DNA from: Pseudomonas sp. PB106
GTDB lineage: Bacteria; Pseudomonadota; Gammaproteobacteria; Pseudomonadales; Pseudomonadaceae
Direction of reading: 5' to 3'
Length of the DNA stretch: 56,118 nucleotides
Assembly (NCBI RefSeq): GCF_009764645.1
Contig: NZ_RWIM01000103.1
Span: 1-56,118, forward strand
The position numbers and the translations under genes were made by a program. The notes beneath the pieces were generated by a model that was not told the DNA's origin, did no database searches, and saw only the letters and a program-made list of their open reading frames with translations. Each line of letters starts with the position of its first letter. Position 1 is the stretch's first letter. Below, in pieces: positions 26,453 to 37,576 of this stretch.

Positions 26453-26939
26453 GACGTGTCGTCTCCTGCGTGAGGGCCTGTCGCCCGTGTGAAACCTGAT
26501 TGGTTGGTTTTTCACACGGTCGTACAGACCGCGTTGGATCTTAAGGAATCGTTTTTTGCAGCAGCTAAGGCAGGCAATAAAACAGAATTTTGTACGGGTT
26601 TCCGAGAGCCTCTGACGGGCGCAGATCACGTTGAACGCGACTGCGGGGCTTCAGAATGGCGTTGGTCCCTGTAAGGGAATATTGCTGACCCGATTAGGGC
26701 GGCATTATAGGGAAAAAAACACGTGCGTGGGGGAGGCGAATCAGCACAGGGCGGTCGATCGGGAAGGGTATTTCAGTCGGAGCGAGGGTTTACAGGGCTT
26801 TCGCGGATGTTGGCCCGTGAGAATTTTTTTTGATTAATTTTTTCGCCAGGCTTTGGTTGCTCAAGAAATGAGCAAAAAACTGCGTTTTTCACTATATCTT
26901 GTGTTTTGCAACCCTTTTGACCGACTCCAGACACAACTG
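26453..26939 (-). promoter_or_regulatory. Long nrdB upstream region with an NrdR-like box
   Basis: No gene is seen here. The sequence TCACTATATCTTGTGT at 26889-26904 resembles an NrdR box (CAC.A.A / T.T.GTG symmetry); only one box is clear. A perfect TATAAT reads on the minus strand at 26704-26709, with a weak -35. If that -10 is used, the leader is about 245 bases and the box lies upstream of the promoter. The strand-wide AT-rich stretch around 26825-26900 supports a regulatory role. Confidence 0.5.
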
Positions 26940-26959
26940 AGCCCGACCGAAGTCGGGCT
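26940..26959 (-). terminator. Stem-loop past the DUF2790 gene
   Basis: A perfect 8-bp stem AGCCCGAC / GTCGGGCT with a CGAA tetraloop, 55 bases past the minus-strand DUF2790 stop. There is no long T-run after it, so termination efficiency is uncertain. Confidence 0.6.
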
Positions 26960-27014
26960 GGAATCGACCCTCAATGACGCGCTGAGAGATCCAATTCGGT
27001 GCAGTCTCGAATCA

Positions 27015-27275
27015 TCAATTGGTGCAGCCGTTGCCCATCACGCTGTAGCGCAGGATGTGGCGCTGACCTTTGGAGTCGTCGTACTCCATTTTTGCCGGTA
27101 CTACTTCGCAGACGTTCGGAATTTCACTCATCGATACAACATTGGCGATGTCCAGGTGAGTGGAGTAAGTGTATTCCTCGATCACCGGTTGTTGCTGTGC
27201 GACATCAGTCGGGACCTCATCTGCCATGGCGGTTGCGCACAGACTGCTGAGGGCCAGAACCAATAAAGCTTTCAT
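27015..27275 (-). CDS. Secreted DUF2790-family protein
   Basis: 86 residues. A signal peptide (MKALLVLALSSLCATAMA) precedes a short mature domain with the family pattern YTYSTHLDIANVVSMSEIPNVCEVVPAKMEYDDSKGQRHILRYSVMGNGC. Two Cys (one in NVCEVV, one in NGCTN) may form a disulfide. DUF2790 proteins are small Pseudomonas periplasmic proteins of unknown role, and some respond to metals or stress. ATG 27275 has AAAGG 10 bases upstream. It lies between nrdB and acsA, where a terminator-like stem separates it from nrdB. Confidence 0.88.
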   Translation of the reverse strand: MKALLVLALSSLCATAMADEVPTDVAQQQPVIEEYTYSTHLDIANVVSMSEIPNVCEVVPAKMEYDDSKGQRHILRYSVMGNGCTN

Positions 27276-27658
27276 TTCAAATTTACCTTTTTGAGGTCGA
27301 GTGGGGTCACGCAACCTTTTTAGGGTTGCGTGTGGAACTTCATCGTTTGCAGTTATTACTTGAGACTTGGATTAACGGCCTTCGTGGGGGCTGTATCGTT
27401 GTTAATCGCGGTTGCCTTGTTGGCGAGGTGAATTTTAGGGAGTTGGGGCGGGGGTAAACAGAGCGGGTTTTGATAAACACCTTTGGCAGATTTGGTAACA
27501 ATCGCCTGAAGATCAAAAGATCGCAGCCTTCGGCAGCTCCTACACGGGCCCTCGTGGGTGGGCGAGGGCTTGTTACTACCATCGTCGAATGGTTCTATGG
27601 CCCCCGCCCCGTTACAACAGGGTCATACAAAAACAACTATTACACCGAGGTAGGAAAG
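27276..27658. other. Intergenic region between the DUF2790 gene and acsA
   Basis: It holds the promoter of the DUF2790 gene on one side and of acsA on the other. A GATC-type repeat lies at 27508-27544. Just before acsA is a GAGGTAGGAAAG ribosome site. I see no further coding sequence. Confidence 0.5.
27508..27544. repeat. GATC-type palindromic repeat (copy 2, partial)
   Basis: GAAGATCAAAAGATCGCAGCC and CGGCAGCTCCTACA match the right half of the elements at 1-60 and 34585-34672; the left arm is missing. Confidence 0.7.
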
Positions 27659-29614
<1,956 letters not shown>

Positions 29615-29629
29615 CTGCTAAATCCTTAG

Positions 29630-29666
29630 GAGCCCTGTCCGGTTTTGCCGGGTGGGGCTTTTTTGT
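29630..29666 (+). terminator. Rho-independent terminator of acsA
   Basis: AGCCC-TGT-CCGG pairs with CCGG-GTG-GGGCT across a TTTTG loop, followed by six T. It starts 16 bases past the acsA stop. Confidence 0.85.
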
Positions 29667-29753
29667 GTCTGGAAGTTTTGTGGTGGCTGGGCGGGCCTCA
29701 TCGCGAGCAGGCTCACTCCTACAGGGATCGCATTCCACCTGAAGAAACGCGAT

Positions 29754-29860
29754 GATCGTTCCCACGCTCTGCGTGGGAATGCCTCCCTCGACGCTCTGCG
29801 TCGGCTCCGGGGACGCGGAGCGTCCTTTGCTGCATTCCCACGCGGAGCGTGGGAACGATC
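29754..29860. repeat. About 100-nt palindromic intergenic repeat (CGTTCCCACG family, copy 2)
   Basis: The outer arms GATCGTTCCCACG and CGTGGGAACGATC are inverted, with inner inverted pairs at CGCTCTGCG and GGACGCGGAGCGTCC. The layout matches the element at 1795-1897, differing at a few loop bases. Confidence 0.8.
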
Positions 29861-30164
29861 GCGGTCAATAATTATCGATCTGCGCTGTAAGACATTTCCC
29901 GCTGTTACCCCGCGCCTTCCACGTAACCGAATGTGTAACCGCCCGCCCCGCGACGGGGCGAAGGGAAACGCATTGCCCCGTTTTAGAGCCTCCACACTCC
30001 CTCCGAAAAATAAGACTTAACGCTGCGCTTGCCGGATTAGAAGGGTTTGCGAATAATAGGCCCGCAATTTGCAGCATAGATCGGTTCACTGCCTTTCGCT
30101 CCTGCATGAAATCGCAGGGCTGTCAATGCGCTCAAGTCGCTTTCTCTGTGCATCTGTAATTAGT

Positions 30165-30212
30165 TGTCGCATTGAAGAAATATCGGCTTCGGGCCTGTCG
30201 TTAGAATGCCGA
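30165..30212 (+). promoter_or_regulatory. Probable ArgR binding region upstream of aotJ
   Basis: TGTCGC at 30165 followed 8 bases later by AA matches the P. aeruginosa ArgR half-site TGTCGC-N8-AA. A weaker copy (TGTCGT) begins at 30196, 31 bases on. Position 150-200 bases before aotJ fits arginine-responsive control of the aot operon by the ArgR encoded at 34765. Confidence 0.6.
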
Positions 30213-30363
30213 TCACTCGCTCATCGTGGCTGACGTTGAAACCTCCGACGGTTCCAATGGGAAATTTCCCACCGATGCAGCAACCGATTTCCCTATTCAC
30301 CCATTCGCATATTGGGCTGTCGCTCACTCTGCCGTTTTTGCCCTTTACCGATGGAGTCCCAAG

Positions 30364-31137
30364 ATGAAGAAACTTGTGCTGCTTGGCGCCCTGGCACTGT
30401 CCGTGCTGTCGCTGAATGCGTTCGCTGACGAAAAACCTCTGAAAATCGGTATCGAAGCGGCTTACCCTCCGTTCGCTTCGAAAGCGCCGGACGGCAGCAT
30501 CGTTGGTTTCGACTACGACATCGGCAACGCCCTGTGCGAGCAGATGCAGGTCAAGTGTGTGTGGGTCGAGCAAGAGTTCGACGGTCTGATCCCGGCACTG
30601 AAAGTGCGCAAGATCGACGCGATCCTGTCGTCCATGTCGATCACTGAAGATCGCAAGAAGTCGGTCGACTTCACCAACAAGTACTACAACACCCCAGCTC
30701 GTCTGGTCATGAAGGCCGGTACTCAGGTCAGCGAAGGTCTGGCTGAGCTGAAGGGCAAGAACATCGGCGTACAACGTGGTTCGATCCACGAGCGCTTCGC
30801 CCGCGAAGTCCTGGCCCCGCTGGGTGCCGAGATCAAACCGTACGGCTCGCAGAACGAAATCTACCTCGACGTGGCCGCCGGTCGCCTCGACGGCACCGTG
30901 GCTGACGCCACCCTGCTGCAAGACGGCTTCCTGAACACCGACGCCGGCAAAGGCTTCGCGTTTGCAGGCCCTGCGTTCACCGACGTCAAATACTTCGGCG
31001 ACGGCGTAGGCATCGCAGTCCGTAAGGGCGATGCCCTGAAAGACAAGATCAACACTGCCATCGCGGCCATCCGCGAAAACGGCAAATACAAAGCAATCCA
31101 GGACAAGTACTTCGCCTTCGATATCTACGGCAAGTAA
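30364..31137 (+). CDS. aotJ: Arginine/ornithine ABC transporter, periplasmic binding protein
   Basis: 257 residues. The signal peptide is [20 protein letters not shown] with cleavage before ADEKPLK or DEKP. The mature part shows the basic-amino-acid-binding pattern [35 protein letters not shown] and [20 protein letters not shown]. It captures arginine/ornithine and delivers it to AotQM. The ATG at 30364 has GGAGTCCCAAG upstream. It is the first gene of aotJQMOP, and the gene order matches the P. aeruginosa aot-argR locus. A stem-loop after it may make it the most expressed cistron. Confidence 0.94.
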   Translation: MKKLVLLGALALSVLSLNAFADEKPLKIGIEAAYPPFASKAPDGSIVGFDYDIGNALCEQMQVKCVWVEQEFDGLIPALKVRKIDAILSSMSITEDRKKSVDFTNKYYNTPARLVMKAGTQVSEGLAELKGKNIGVQRGSIHERFAREVLAPLGAEIKPYGSQNEIYLDVAAGRLDGTVADATLLQDGFLNTDAGKGFAFAGPAFTDVKYFGDGVGIAVRKGDALKDKINTAIAAIRENGKYKAIQDKYFAFDIYGK

Positions 31138-31158
31138 CACGTCTCTGCGACAAGTCCG

Positions 31159-31202
31159 AAATGGCGCAAGCAACAGGATCTCTGCGGTTTGCGCCATTTT
31201 TT
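31159..31202 (+). terminator. Intercistronic stem-loop between aotJ and aotQ (attenuator)
   Basis: AAATGGCGCAA and TTGCGCCATTT pair as an 11-bp stem around an 18-base loop, and a T-run follows. Partial termination here would let the binding protein be made in excess over the permease, as is common in binding-protein ABC operons. Confidence 0.75.
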
Positions 31203-31228
31203 CATCCCAACTTTCGAGGACCTGAATC

Positions 31229-31918
31229 ATGTTGAAAGGCTACGGGGCTGTCATCCTCGATGGCGCATGGCTGACGCTTCAGCTCGCCTTGTCGTCCATG
31301 GCTCTGGCCATCGTTCTCGGGCTGATCGGTGTCGCGTTGCGCCTGTCGCCAGTGCGCTGGCTGGCCTGGCTGGGCGATCTGTATTCCACGGTGATTCGCG
31401 GGATTCCCGATCTGGTGCTGATCCTGCTGATTTTCTACGGCGGTCAGGACTTGCTCAACCGCGTGGCGCCGATGCTCGGCTATGACGATTACATCGACCT
31501 GAATCCATTGGCCGCCGGTATCGGCACCCTCGGTTTCATCTTCGGTGCCTACCTGTCGGAAACCTTCCGTGGCGCGTTCATGGCGATCCCGAAAGGTCAG
31601 GCCGAAGCGGGCATGGCGTACGGCATGAGCAGTTTTCAGGTGTTCTTCCGGGTGATGGTGCCGCAGATGATTCGTCTGGCAATTCCGGGTTTCACCAACA
31701 ACTGGCTGGTACTGACCAAGGCCACCGCGCTGATTTCCGTGGTCGGTCTGCAAGACATGATGTTCAAGGCCAAGCAGGCGGCAGATGCCACTCGCGAGCC
31801 TTTCACCTTCTTCCTCGCAGTGGCGGCGATGTACCTGGTGATCACCAGTGTCTCGTTGCTGGCATTGCGTCAACTCGAGAAGCGCTACTCGGTAGGCGTA
31901 AGGGCGGCTGATCTATGA
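31229..31918 (+). CDS. aotQ: Arginine/ornithine ABC transporter, permease subunit
   Basis: 229 residues with about five membrane helices. The HisM/HisQ-type permease loop EAGMAYGMSSFQVFFRVMVPQMIRLAIPGFTNNW contacts the ATPase. GAGGACCTGAATC precedes the ATG. Its stop overlaps the start of aotM by 4 bases. With AotM it forms the inner-membrane channel for arginine and ornithine. Confidence 0.94.
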   Translation: MLKGYGAVILDGAWLTLQLALSSMALAIVLGLIGVALRLSPVRWLAWLGDLYSTVIRGIPDLVLILLIFYGGQDLLNRVAPMLGYDDYIDLNPLAAGIGTLGFIFGAYLSETFRGAFMAIPKGQAEAGMAYGMSSFQVFFRVMVPQMIRLAIPGFTNNWLVLTKATALISVVGLQDMMFKAKQAADATREPFTFFLAVAAMYLVITSVSLLALRQLEKRYSVGVRAADL

Positions 31919-32613
31919 TCTTCGACTACAACGTCATTTGGGAGGCGATGCCGCTGTACCTCGGCGGGCTGTTGACCACCCTCAAATTGCTCGCGCTCTC
32001 GCTGTTTTTCGGTCTGCTGGCGGCCCTGCCGCTGGGGCTGATGCGCGTCTCGAAGAACCCGGTCGTCAACGGCGCCGCGTGGCTGTACACCTACGTCATT
32101 CGCGGTACGCCGATGCTGGTGCAACTGTTCCTGATCTACTACGGTCTGGCCCAGTTCGAAGCAGTACGGGAAAGTATCTTCTGGCCGTGGCTGTCCAGCG
32201 CAACGTTCTGTGCGTGCCTGGCCTTTGCAGTCAATACCAGCGCCTACACCGCAGAAATCATCGCCGGTAGCCTTAAGGCCACGCCGAACGGTGAGATCGA
32301 AGCGGCCAAGGCCATGGGCATGTCGCGCTTCAAACTGTACAAACGCATCCTGCTGCCATCGGCCCTGCGCCGCGCACTGCCGCAGTACAGCAACGAAGTG
32401 ATCATGATGCTGCAGACCACCAGTCTGGCCTCCATCGTGACCTTGATCGACATCACTGGCGCAGCGCGCACCGTCAACGCGCAGTTCTATCTGCCGTTCG
32501 AGGCGTACATCACCGCTGGCGTGTTCTACCTGTGCCTGACGTTCATTCTGGTCAAACTGTTCAAACTGGCCGAGCGTCGCTGGTTGAGCTATCTGGCCCC
32601 GCGGAAGCACTGA
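31915..32613 (+). CDS. aotM: Arginine/ornithine ABC transporter, permease subunit
   Basis: 232 residues, hydrophobic throughout. The permease loop is seen in EAAKAMGMSRFKLYKRILLPSALRRALPQYSNEVIMML, with VIRGTPMLVQLFLIYYGL typical of HisM-type proteins. The ATGA overlap with aotQ implies coupled translation and a matched AotQ:AotM ratio. AotO starts one base after its stop. Confidence 0.94.
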   Translation: MIFDYNVIWEAMPLYLGGLLTTLKLLALSLFFGLLAALPLGLMRVSKNPVVNGAAWLYTYVIRGTPMLVQLFLIYYGLAQFEAVRESIFWPWLSSATFCACLAFAVNTSAYTAEIIAGSLKATPNGEIEAAKAMGMSRFKLYKRILLPSALRRALPQYSNEVIMMLQTTSLASIVTLIDITGAARTVNAQFYLPFEAYITAGVFYLCLTFILVKLFKLAERRWLSYLAPRKH

Positions 32614-32614
32614 T

Positions 32615-33727
32615 ATGGAACGCATCGATCACGTATTGCCGTGGAGCCATCTGGGCAGCGAGCGCAAGATCTCGGTGTTCCGCTTCGGTCGCGGCGAGCG
32701 CAAGGCCTACATTCAGGCCAGTCTGCACGCTGATGAATTGCCGGGCATGCGCACCGCTTGGGAACTGAAAAAGCGCCTCGGCGAACTCGAAGCCAAAGGC
32801 TTGCTCAACGGTGTCATCGAACTGGCGCCAGTCGCCAACCCGCTGGGTCTTGGGCAGTTGCTGCAAGGCAATCACCAGGGCCGTTTCGAGGCGGGCAGCG
32901 GCAAGAATTTCAACCGTGATTTCGTCGAGCTGAGCGCGCCGGTTGCGGCGGCATTGGCCGACCGTCTCGGTGATGATCCGCACGCCAATGTGCATTTGAT
33001 TCGTCAGGCGATGGCCGATCACTTGGCGGCATTGCCGGAAGCGAGCAGCCAGTTGCAAGGCATGCAACGCGTGTTGCTCAGCCATGCCTGCACCGCCGAT
33101 GTGGTGCTTGATCTGCATTGCGATGCCGAGGCCGCGCTGCACATGTACGCGTTGCCGCAGCATTGGCCGCAGTGGCGTTCGCTGGCGGCGCACCTGAATG
33201 TGCGCGTCGGTTTGCTCGCGGAAGATTCCGGCGGCAGCTCGTTTGACGAGGCTTGCTCGTTGCCTTGGTTGCGGCTGTCGCGGCAGTTCCCCGAGGCGCA
33301 GATTCCGCTGGCATGTCTGGCGACCACGATTGAACTCGGCGGCCAAGCCGACACCGGTCGCGCTGAAGCCGAAGCCTATGCTGAAGGTATTCTCGCGTTC
33401 CTCGCGGAGCAGGGCTTGATCACCGGCGAGTGGCCGAACCCGGCCCATGAAGCCTGTGAAGGCATGCCGTTCGAAGGCACCGAGTTGCTCCTCGCGCCGC
33501 ACCCAGGCGTGGTGAGTTTTCTGCGCAAGCCCGGCGAATGGGTCGAGGCGGGCGACGAGATTTTTGAAGTGATTGATCCTCTGTCCGATCGGGTCAGCAC
33601 AGTATGTGCTGGTACCTCCGGGGTGCTGTTTGCCATTGAACGGCTGCGTTATGCCCAACCCGGTTTCTGGCTGGCCAAGGTGGCGGGGCGCGAAGCGCTG
33701 CGTCACGGGCGCTTGCTCAACGACTGA
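32615..33727 (+). CDS. aotO: AotO, succinylglutamate desuccinylase/aspartoacylase-family protein
   Basis: 370 residues. Zinc-site motifs of the family are present: HADELPGM (His and Glu ligands) in YIQASLHADELPGMRTAW, and the third His in VVLDLHCDAEAALHMY. The C-terminal part is a small beta-rich domain (LLLAPHPGVVSFLRKPGEWVEAGDEIFEVID). It lies between the permease and ATPase genes of the aot operon, as in P. aeruginosa, but is not needed for the ABC complex itself. Its substrate is unknown; the family suggests hydrolysis of an N-acyl amino acid. A GACT tetranucleotide is repeated four times across its stop (33723-33738). Confidence 0.9.
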   Translation: MERIDHVLPWSHLGSERKISVFRFGRGERKAYIQASLHADELPGMRTAWELKKRLGELEAKGLLNGVIELAPVANPLGLGQLLQGNHQGRFEAGSGKNFNRDFVELSAPVAAALADRLGDDPHANVHLIRQAMADHLAALPEASSQLQGMQRVLLSHACTADVVLDLHCDAEAALHMYALPQHWPQWRSLAAHLNVRVGLLAEDSGGSSFDEACSLPWLRLSRQFPEAQIPLACLATTIELGGQADTGRAEAEAYAEGILAFLAEQGLITGEWPNPAHEACEGMPFEGTELLLAPHPGVVSFLRKPGEWVEAGDEIFEVIDPLSDRVSTVCAGTSGVLFAIERLRYAQPGFWLAKVAGREALRHGRLLND

Positions 33728-33758
33728 CTGACTGACTGTTTTTGTGAGAACCGACCGC

Positions 33759-34523
33759 ATGTACAAACTTGAAGTCCAAGACCTGCATAAACGCTATGGC
33801 AGTCACGAAGTGCTCAAGGGCGTGTCCCTGAAAGCGGCAGCCGGCGATGTGATCAGCATCATCGGCTCCAGTGGCTCCGGCAAAAGTACTTTCCTGCGCT
33901 GCATCAACCTGCTCGAGCAGCCGCACGCGGGCAAGATTCTGCTCAACAACGAAGAGCTGAAACTGGTGGCGAACAAGGACGGCGCGCTGAAAGCCGCTGA
34001 TCCGAAGCAGCTGCAACGCATGCGTTCGCGCCTGTCGATGGTGTTCCAGCATTTCAACCTGTGGTCGCACATGACTGCGCTGGAAAACATCATGGAAGCG
34101 CCGGTGCATGTACTCGGCGTGTCCAAGGCCGAAGCTCGCGAGAAAGCCGAGCACTACCTGAACAAGGTGGGCGTGGCCCATCGTAAAGACGCGTTCCCTG
34201 GGCACATGTCCGGTGGCGAGCAGCAGCGCGTGGCGATTGCCCGTGCGCTGGCGATGGAACCGGAAGTGATGCTGTTCGACGAACCGACCTCGGCGCTTGA
34301 CCCTGAATTGGTGGGCGACGTGCTGAAAGTCATGCAAGCGCTGGCTCAGGAAGGTCGCACCATGGTTGTGGTGACGCACGAAATGGGCTTTGCCCGTGAG
34401 GTGTCGAATCAACTGGTGTTCCTGCACAAAGGTGTGGTTGAAGAGAGCGGCAACCCGCGTGAAGTGCTGGTCAATCCGCAATCGGAACGTTTGCAACAAT
34501 TCCTCTCGGGCAGCCTCAAGTAA
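33759..34523 (+). CDS. aotP: Arginine/ornithine ABC transporter, ATP-binding subunit
   Basis: 254 residues from ATG 33759; a GTG five codons earlier (33744) is an alternative. Walker [10 protein letters not shown], the Q-loop [19 protein letters not shown] signature [19 protein letters not shown], Walker [15 protein letters not shown] and the switch His in [13 protein letters not shown] are all intact. This HisP/AotP-type ATPase powers the AotQM permease. argR follows after a repeat-containing gap. Confidence 0.95.
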   Translation: MYKLEVQDLHKRYGSHEVLKGVSLKAAAGDVISIIGSSGSGKSTFLRCINLLEQPHAGKILLNNEELKLVANKDGALKAADPKQLQRMRSRLSMVFQHFNLWSHMTALENIMEAPVHVLGVSKAEAREKAEHYLNKVGVAHRKDAFPGHMSGGEQQRVAIARALAMEPEVMLFDEPTSALDPELVGDVLKVMQALAQEGRTMVVVTHEMGFAREVSNQLVFLHKGVVEESGNPREVLVNPQSERLQQFLSGSLK

Positions 34524-34584
34524 TCGCTGCCGTTATGCACCAAATTAGGTCATGCTTCGCGACCTAGAGACCGACCAAAATCCC

Positions 34585-34672
34585 CTGTAGGAGCTGCCGC
34601 AGGCTGCGATCTTTTGACTTTGCTTTTAAGATCAAAAGATCGCAGCCTCGTTTCACTCGACAGCTCCTACAG
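34585..34672. repeat. GATC-type palindromic repeat (copy 3, complete)
   Basis: CTGTAGGAGCTGCCGCAGGC and its inverted partner CGACAGCTCCTACAG enclose GATCTTTTG...AAGATCAAAAGATC. It lies between aotP and argR. The outer arms carry the CTGTAGGAGCTG core, a relative of the REP core. Confidence 0.8.
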
Positions 34673-34764
34673 TTGATCGGTGTTGGTCTCAAGATTTGTG
34701 TTCATTTACGGGCTAGCATTGGCCCACGCCTTCATCACTGTTTTTCGCTTCGGATTGCCCGCCC

Positions 34765-35745
34765 ATGACTGCCCATCGAATTGGTTTCCTGATTTGGCCC
34801 AGCACTAAAGCGTTGACGCTGGCGCTGGCGGAGGAAGCCTTGCGTGTTGCTCAGCGTGTGCACCCGGACGTGGTCTACGAACTGTCGTTCCTCCAGGCCG
34901 AGCCGCCGACCGAAGGATCCTGGCAATTACCCGGTGAAGCCTGGACCGGCAAACTCGAAAACTTCCAGAAACTGTTCCTCCTCGCCGACGAGCCACCGAC
35001 CACGTTGGCGCCTGCGCTCAGTAGCGCGCTCAAGCAATTGGTTCGCGCCGGCACGGTCATTGGCGGTCTGTCGGCCGGCGTGTATCCATTGGCACAACTC
35101 GGTTTGCTCGATGGTTATCGCGCCGCCGTGCACTGGCGCTGGCAGGACGATTTCGCTGAACGTTTCCCGAAAGTCATCGCCACCAGTCATTTGTTCGACT
35201 GGGATCGCGATCGTCTGACCGCATGCGGCGGCATGTCCGTTCTCGATTTGCTGTTGGCAGTATTGGCCCGTGATCACGGTGCCGAGTTGGCCGGTGCAGT
35301 CTCGGAAGAATTGGTGGTTGAACGTATCCGTGAAGGCGGCGAGCGCCAGCGCATTCCGTTGCAGAACCGTCTCGGTTCCAGTCATCCGAAACTCACTCAA
35401 GCGGTGTTGCTGATGGAAGCCAACATCGAAGAACCGCTGACCACCGACGAAATCGCCCAGCACGTCTGCGTATCCCGTCGTCAGCTGGAGCGGATCTTCA
35501 AGCAATACCTCAACCGTGTGCCGAGCCAGTACTACCTGGAATTGCGCCTGAACAAGGCCCGGCAAATGTTGATGCAAACCAGCAAGTCGATCATCCAGAT
35601 CGGTTTGTCCTGTGGCTTCTCTTCGGGGCCGCATTTCTCCAGCGCCTATCGCAACTTCTTCGGTGCCACGCCGCGAGAAGATCGCAACCAGCGGCGCAGC
35701 AGCAGCCCGTTCGAACTGTCGTCGGTGCCGCCCGAGCGCGGTTGA
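34765..35745 (+). CDS. argR: Arginine-responsive AraC/XylS-family regulator
   Basis: 326 residues. The N-terminal half has the DJ-1/PfpI-like fold pattern (IGFLIWPSTKALTLALAEEALR, GTVIGGLSAGVYPLAQLG, HLFDWDRDRLTACGGMSVLDL), which binds arginine. The C-terminal AraC domain shows LTTDEIAQHVCVSRRQLERIFKQYL and SIIQIGLSCGFSSGPHFSSAYRNFFG. In P. aeruginosa, ArgR activates the aot and aru operons and represses arginine synthesis genes. Its position between aotP and aruC, with ArgR half-sites before both operons here, supports the same role. Unrelated to the E. coli ArgR repressor. Confidence 0.94.
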   Translation: MTAHRIGFLIWPSTKALTLALAEEALRVAQRVHPDVVYELSFLQAEPPTEGSWQLPGEAWTGKLENFQKLFLLADEPPTTLAPALSSALKQLVRAGTVIGGLSAGVYPLAQLGLLDGYRAAVHWRWQDDFAERFPKVIATSHLFDWDRDRLTACGGMSVLDLLLAVLARDHGAELAGAVSEELVVERIREGGERQRIPLQNRLGSSHPKLTQAVLLMEANIEEPLTTDEIAQHVCVSRRQLERIFKQYLNRVPSQYYLELRLNKARQMLMQTSKSIIQIGLSCGFSSGPHFSSAYRNFFGATPREDRNQRRSSSPFELSSVPPERG

Positions 35746-35761
35746 TCCGCGCGTTGTCCTG

Positions 35762-35791
35762 CGTCGACTTTGCCCTTGGCTAAAGTCGACG
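35762..35791. terminator. Stem-loop past argR
   Basis: A perfect 10-bp stem CGTCGACTTT / AAAGTCGACG with a 10-base loop, 16 bases past the argR stop. No T-run follows, so it may be a weak terminator or a processing and stability structure. Confidence 0.6.
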
Positions 35792-35892
35792 ACTTCCTCT
35801 TCGTACTTGCACTGAATCGCCGGTGTGTTTTTGGCCATGAGCGGTCATCTGCGCTGGAAACGTCCGCCCAGTAAAAACCGTTATTCAGAACG

Positions 35893-35918
35893 ATGTGCGA
35901 TACATATATACCGCACAT
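35893..35918. promoter_or_regulatory. 26-bp near-palindrome between argR and aruC
   Basis: ATGTGCGA-TACATATATA-CCGCACAT has perfect 7-base outer arms (ATGTGCG / CGCACAT) and an AT-rich centre. It lies about 100 bases upstream of the first ArgR half-site of aruC. It has the form of an operator for a dimeric regulator that I cannot name. Confidence 0.5.
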
Positions 35919-35999
35919 GAAAATTCCTGATCGGCTACAAATCAGCAAGCCTGCCGCAAACGGGCGCGGCCAGTTAAACTGCGCCTTTGCGACGCTATA

Positions 36000-37365
<1,366 letters not shown>

Positions 37366-37429
37366 TTGACCCTTCGGCGCCTGGAGTTTTTCAGGCGTCG
37401 ATCAAAATTTTATGCCGGACCAGATCAAC

Positions 37430-37518
37430 TGTAGGAGTGAGCCTGCTCGCGATTGTGGTGTGTCAGTCGACTCAGTGGTTTCTGACAGACCGCAATCGCG
37501 AGCAGGCTCACTCCTACA
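37430..37518. repeat. REP/BIME pair
   Basis: TGTAGGAGTGAGCCTGCTCG and its inverted copy CGAGCAGGCTCACTCCTACA enclose a loop. This variant (GGAGTGAGCCTGCTCG) differs from the GGAGCTGGCTTGCC type. It lies between aruC and aruF, so it sits within the operon transcript and may modulate relative expression. Confidence 0.85.
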
Positions 37519-37576
37519 TTGATCTCCATAGGCCCGGTTATTTCTTCTGTAAGTTCTGAGATTAAGGAGTGACACC

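Larger units (their letters stand above)
29667..30363. other. Long intergenic region upstream of aotJ
   Basis: It contains a REP-like unit (CGCGAGCAGGCTCACTCC, near 29703), the 107-base CGTTCCCACG repeat (29754-29860), a stretch with CGCCCGCCCCGCGACGGGGCG-like pairing at about 29940-29960, and the ArgR half-sites before aotJ. A minus-strand open frame at 29865-30107 lacks a ribosome site and is not called. The aotJ leader also stays open upstream of the chosen start. Confidence 0.5.

Noticed and set aside
26889..26904. Second NrdR box near the first
   Set aside because: I looked 31-32 bases to either side and saw no second site of matching symmetry; only one is reported.
29865..30107. Minus-strand 80-codon frame upstream of aotJ
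   Set aside because: No ribosome site and no recognised domain; it partly overlaps a repeat-rich region. A conserved non-coding stretch is more likely.
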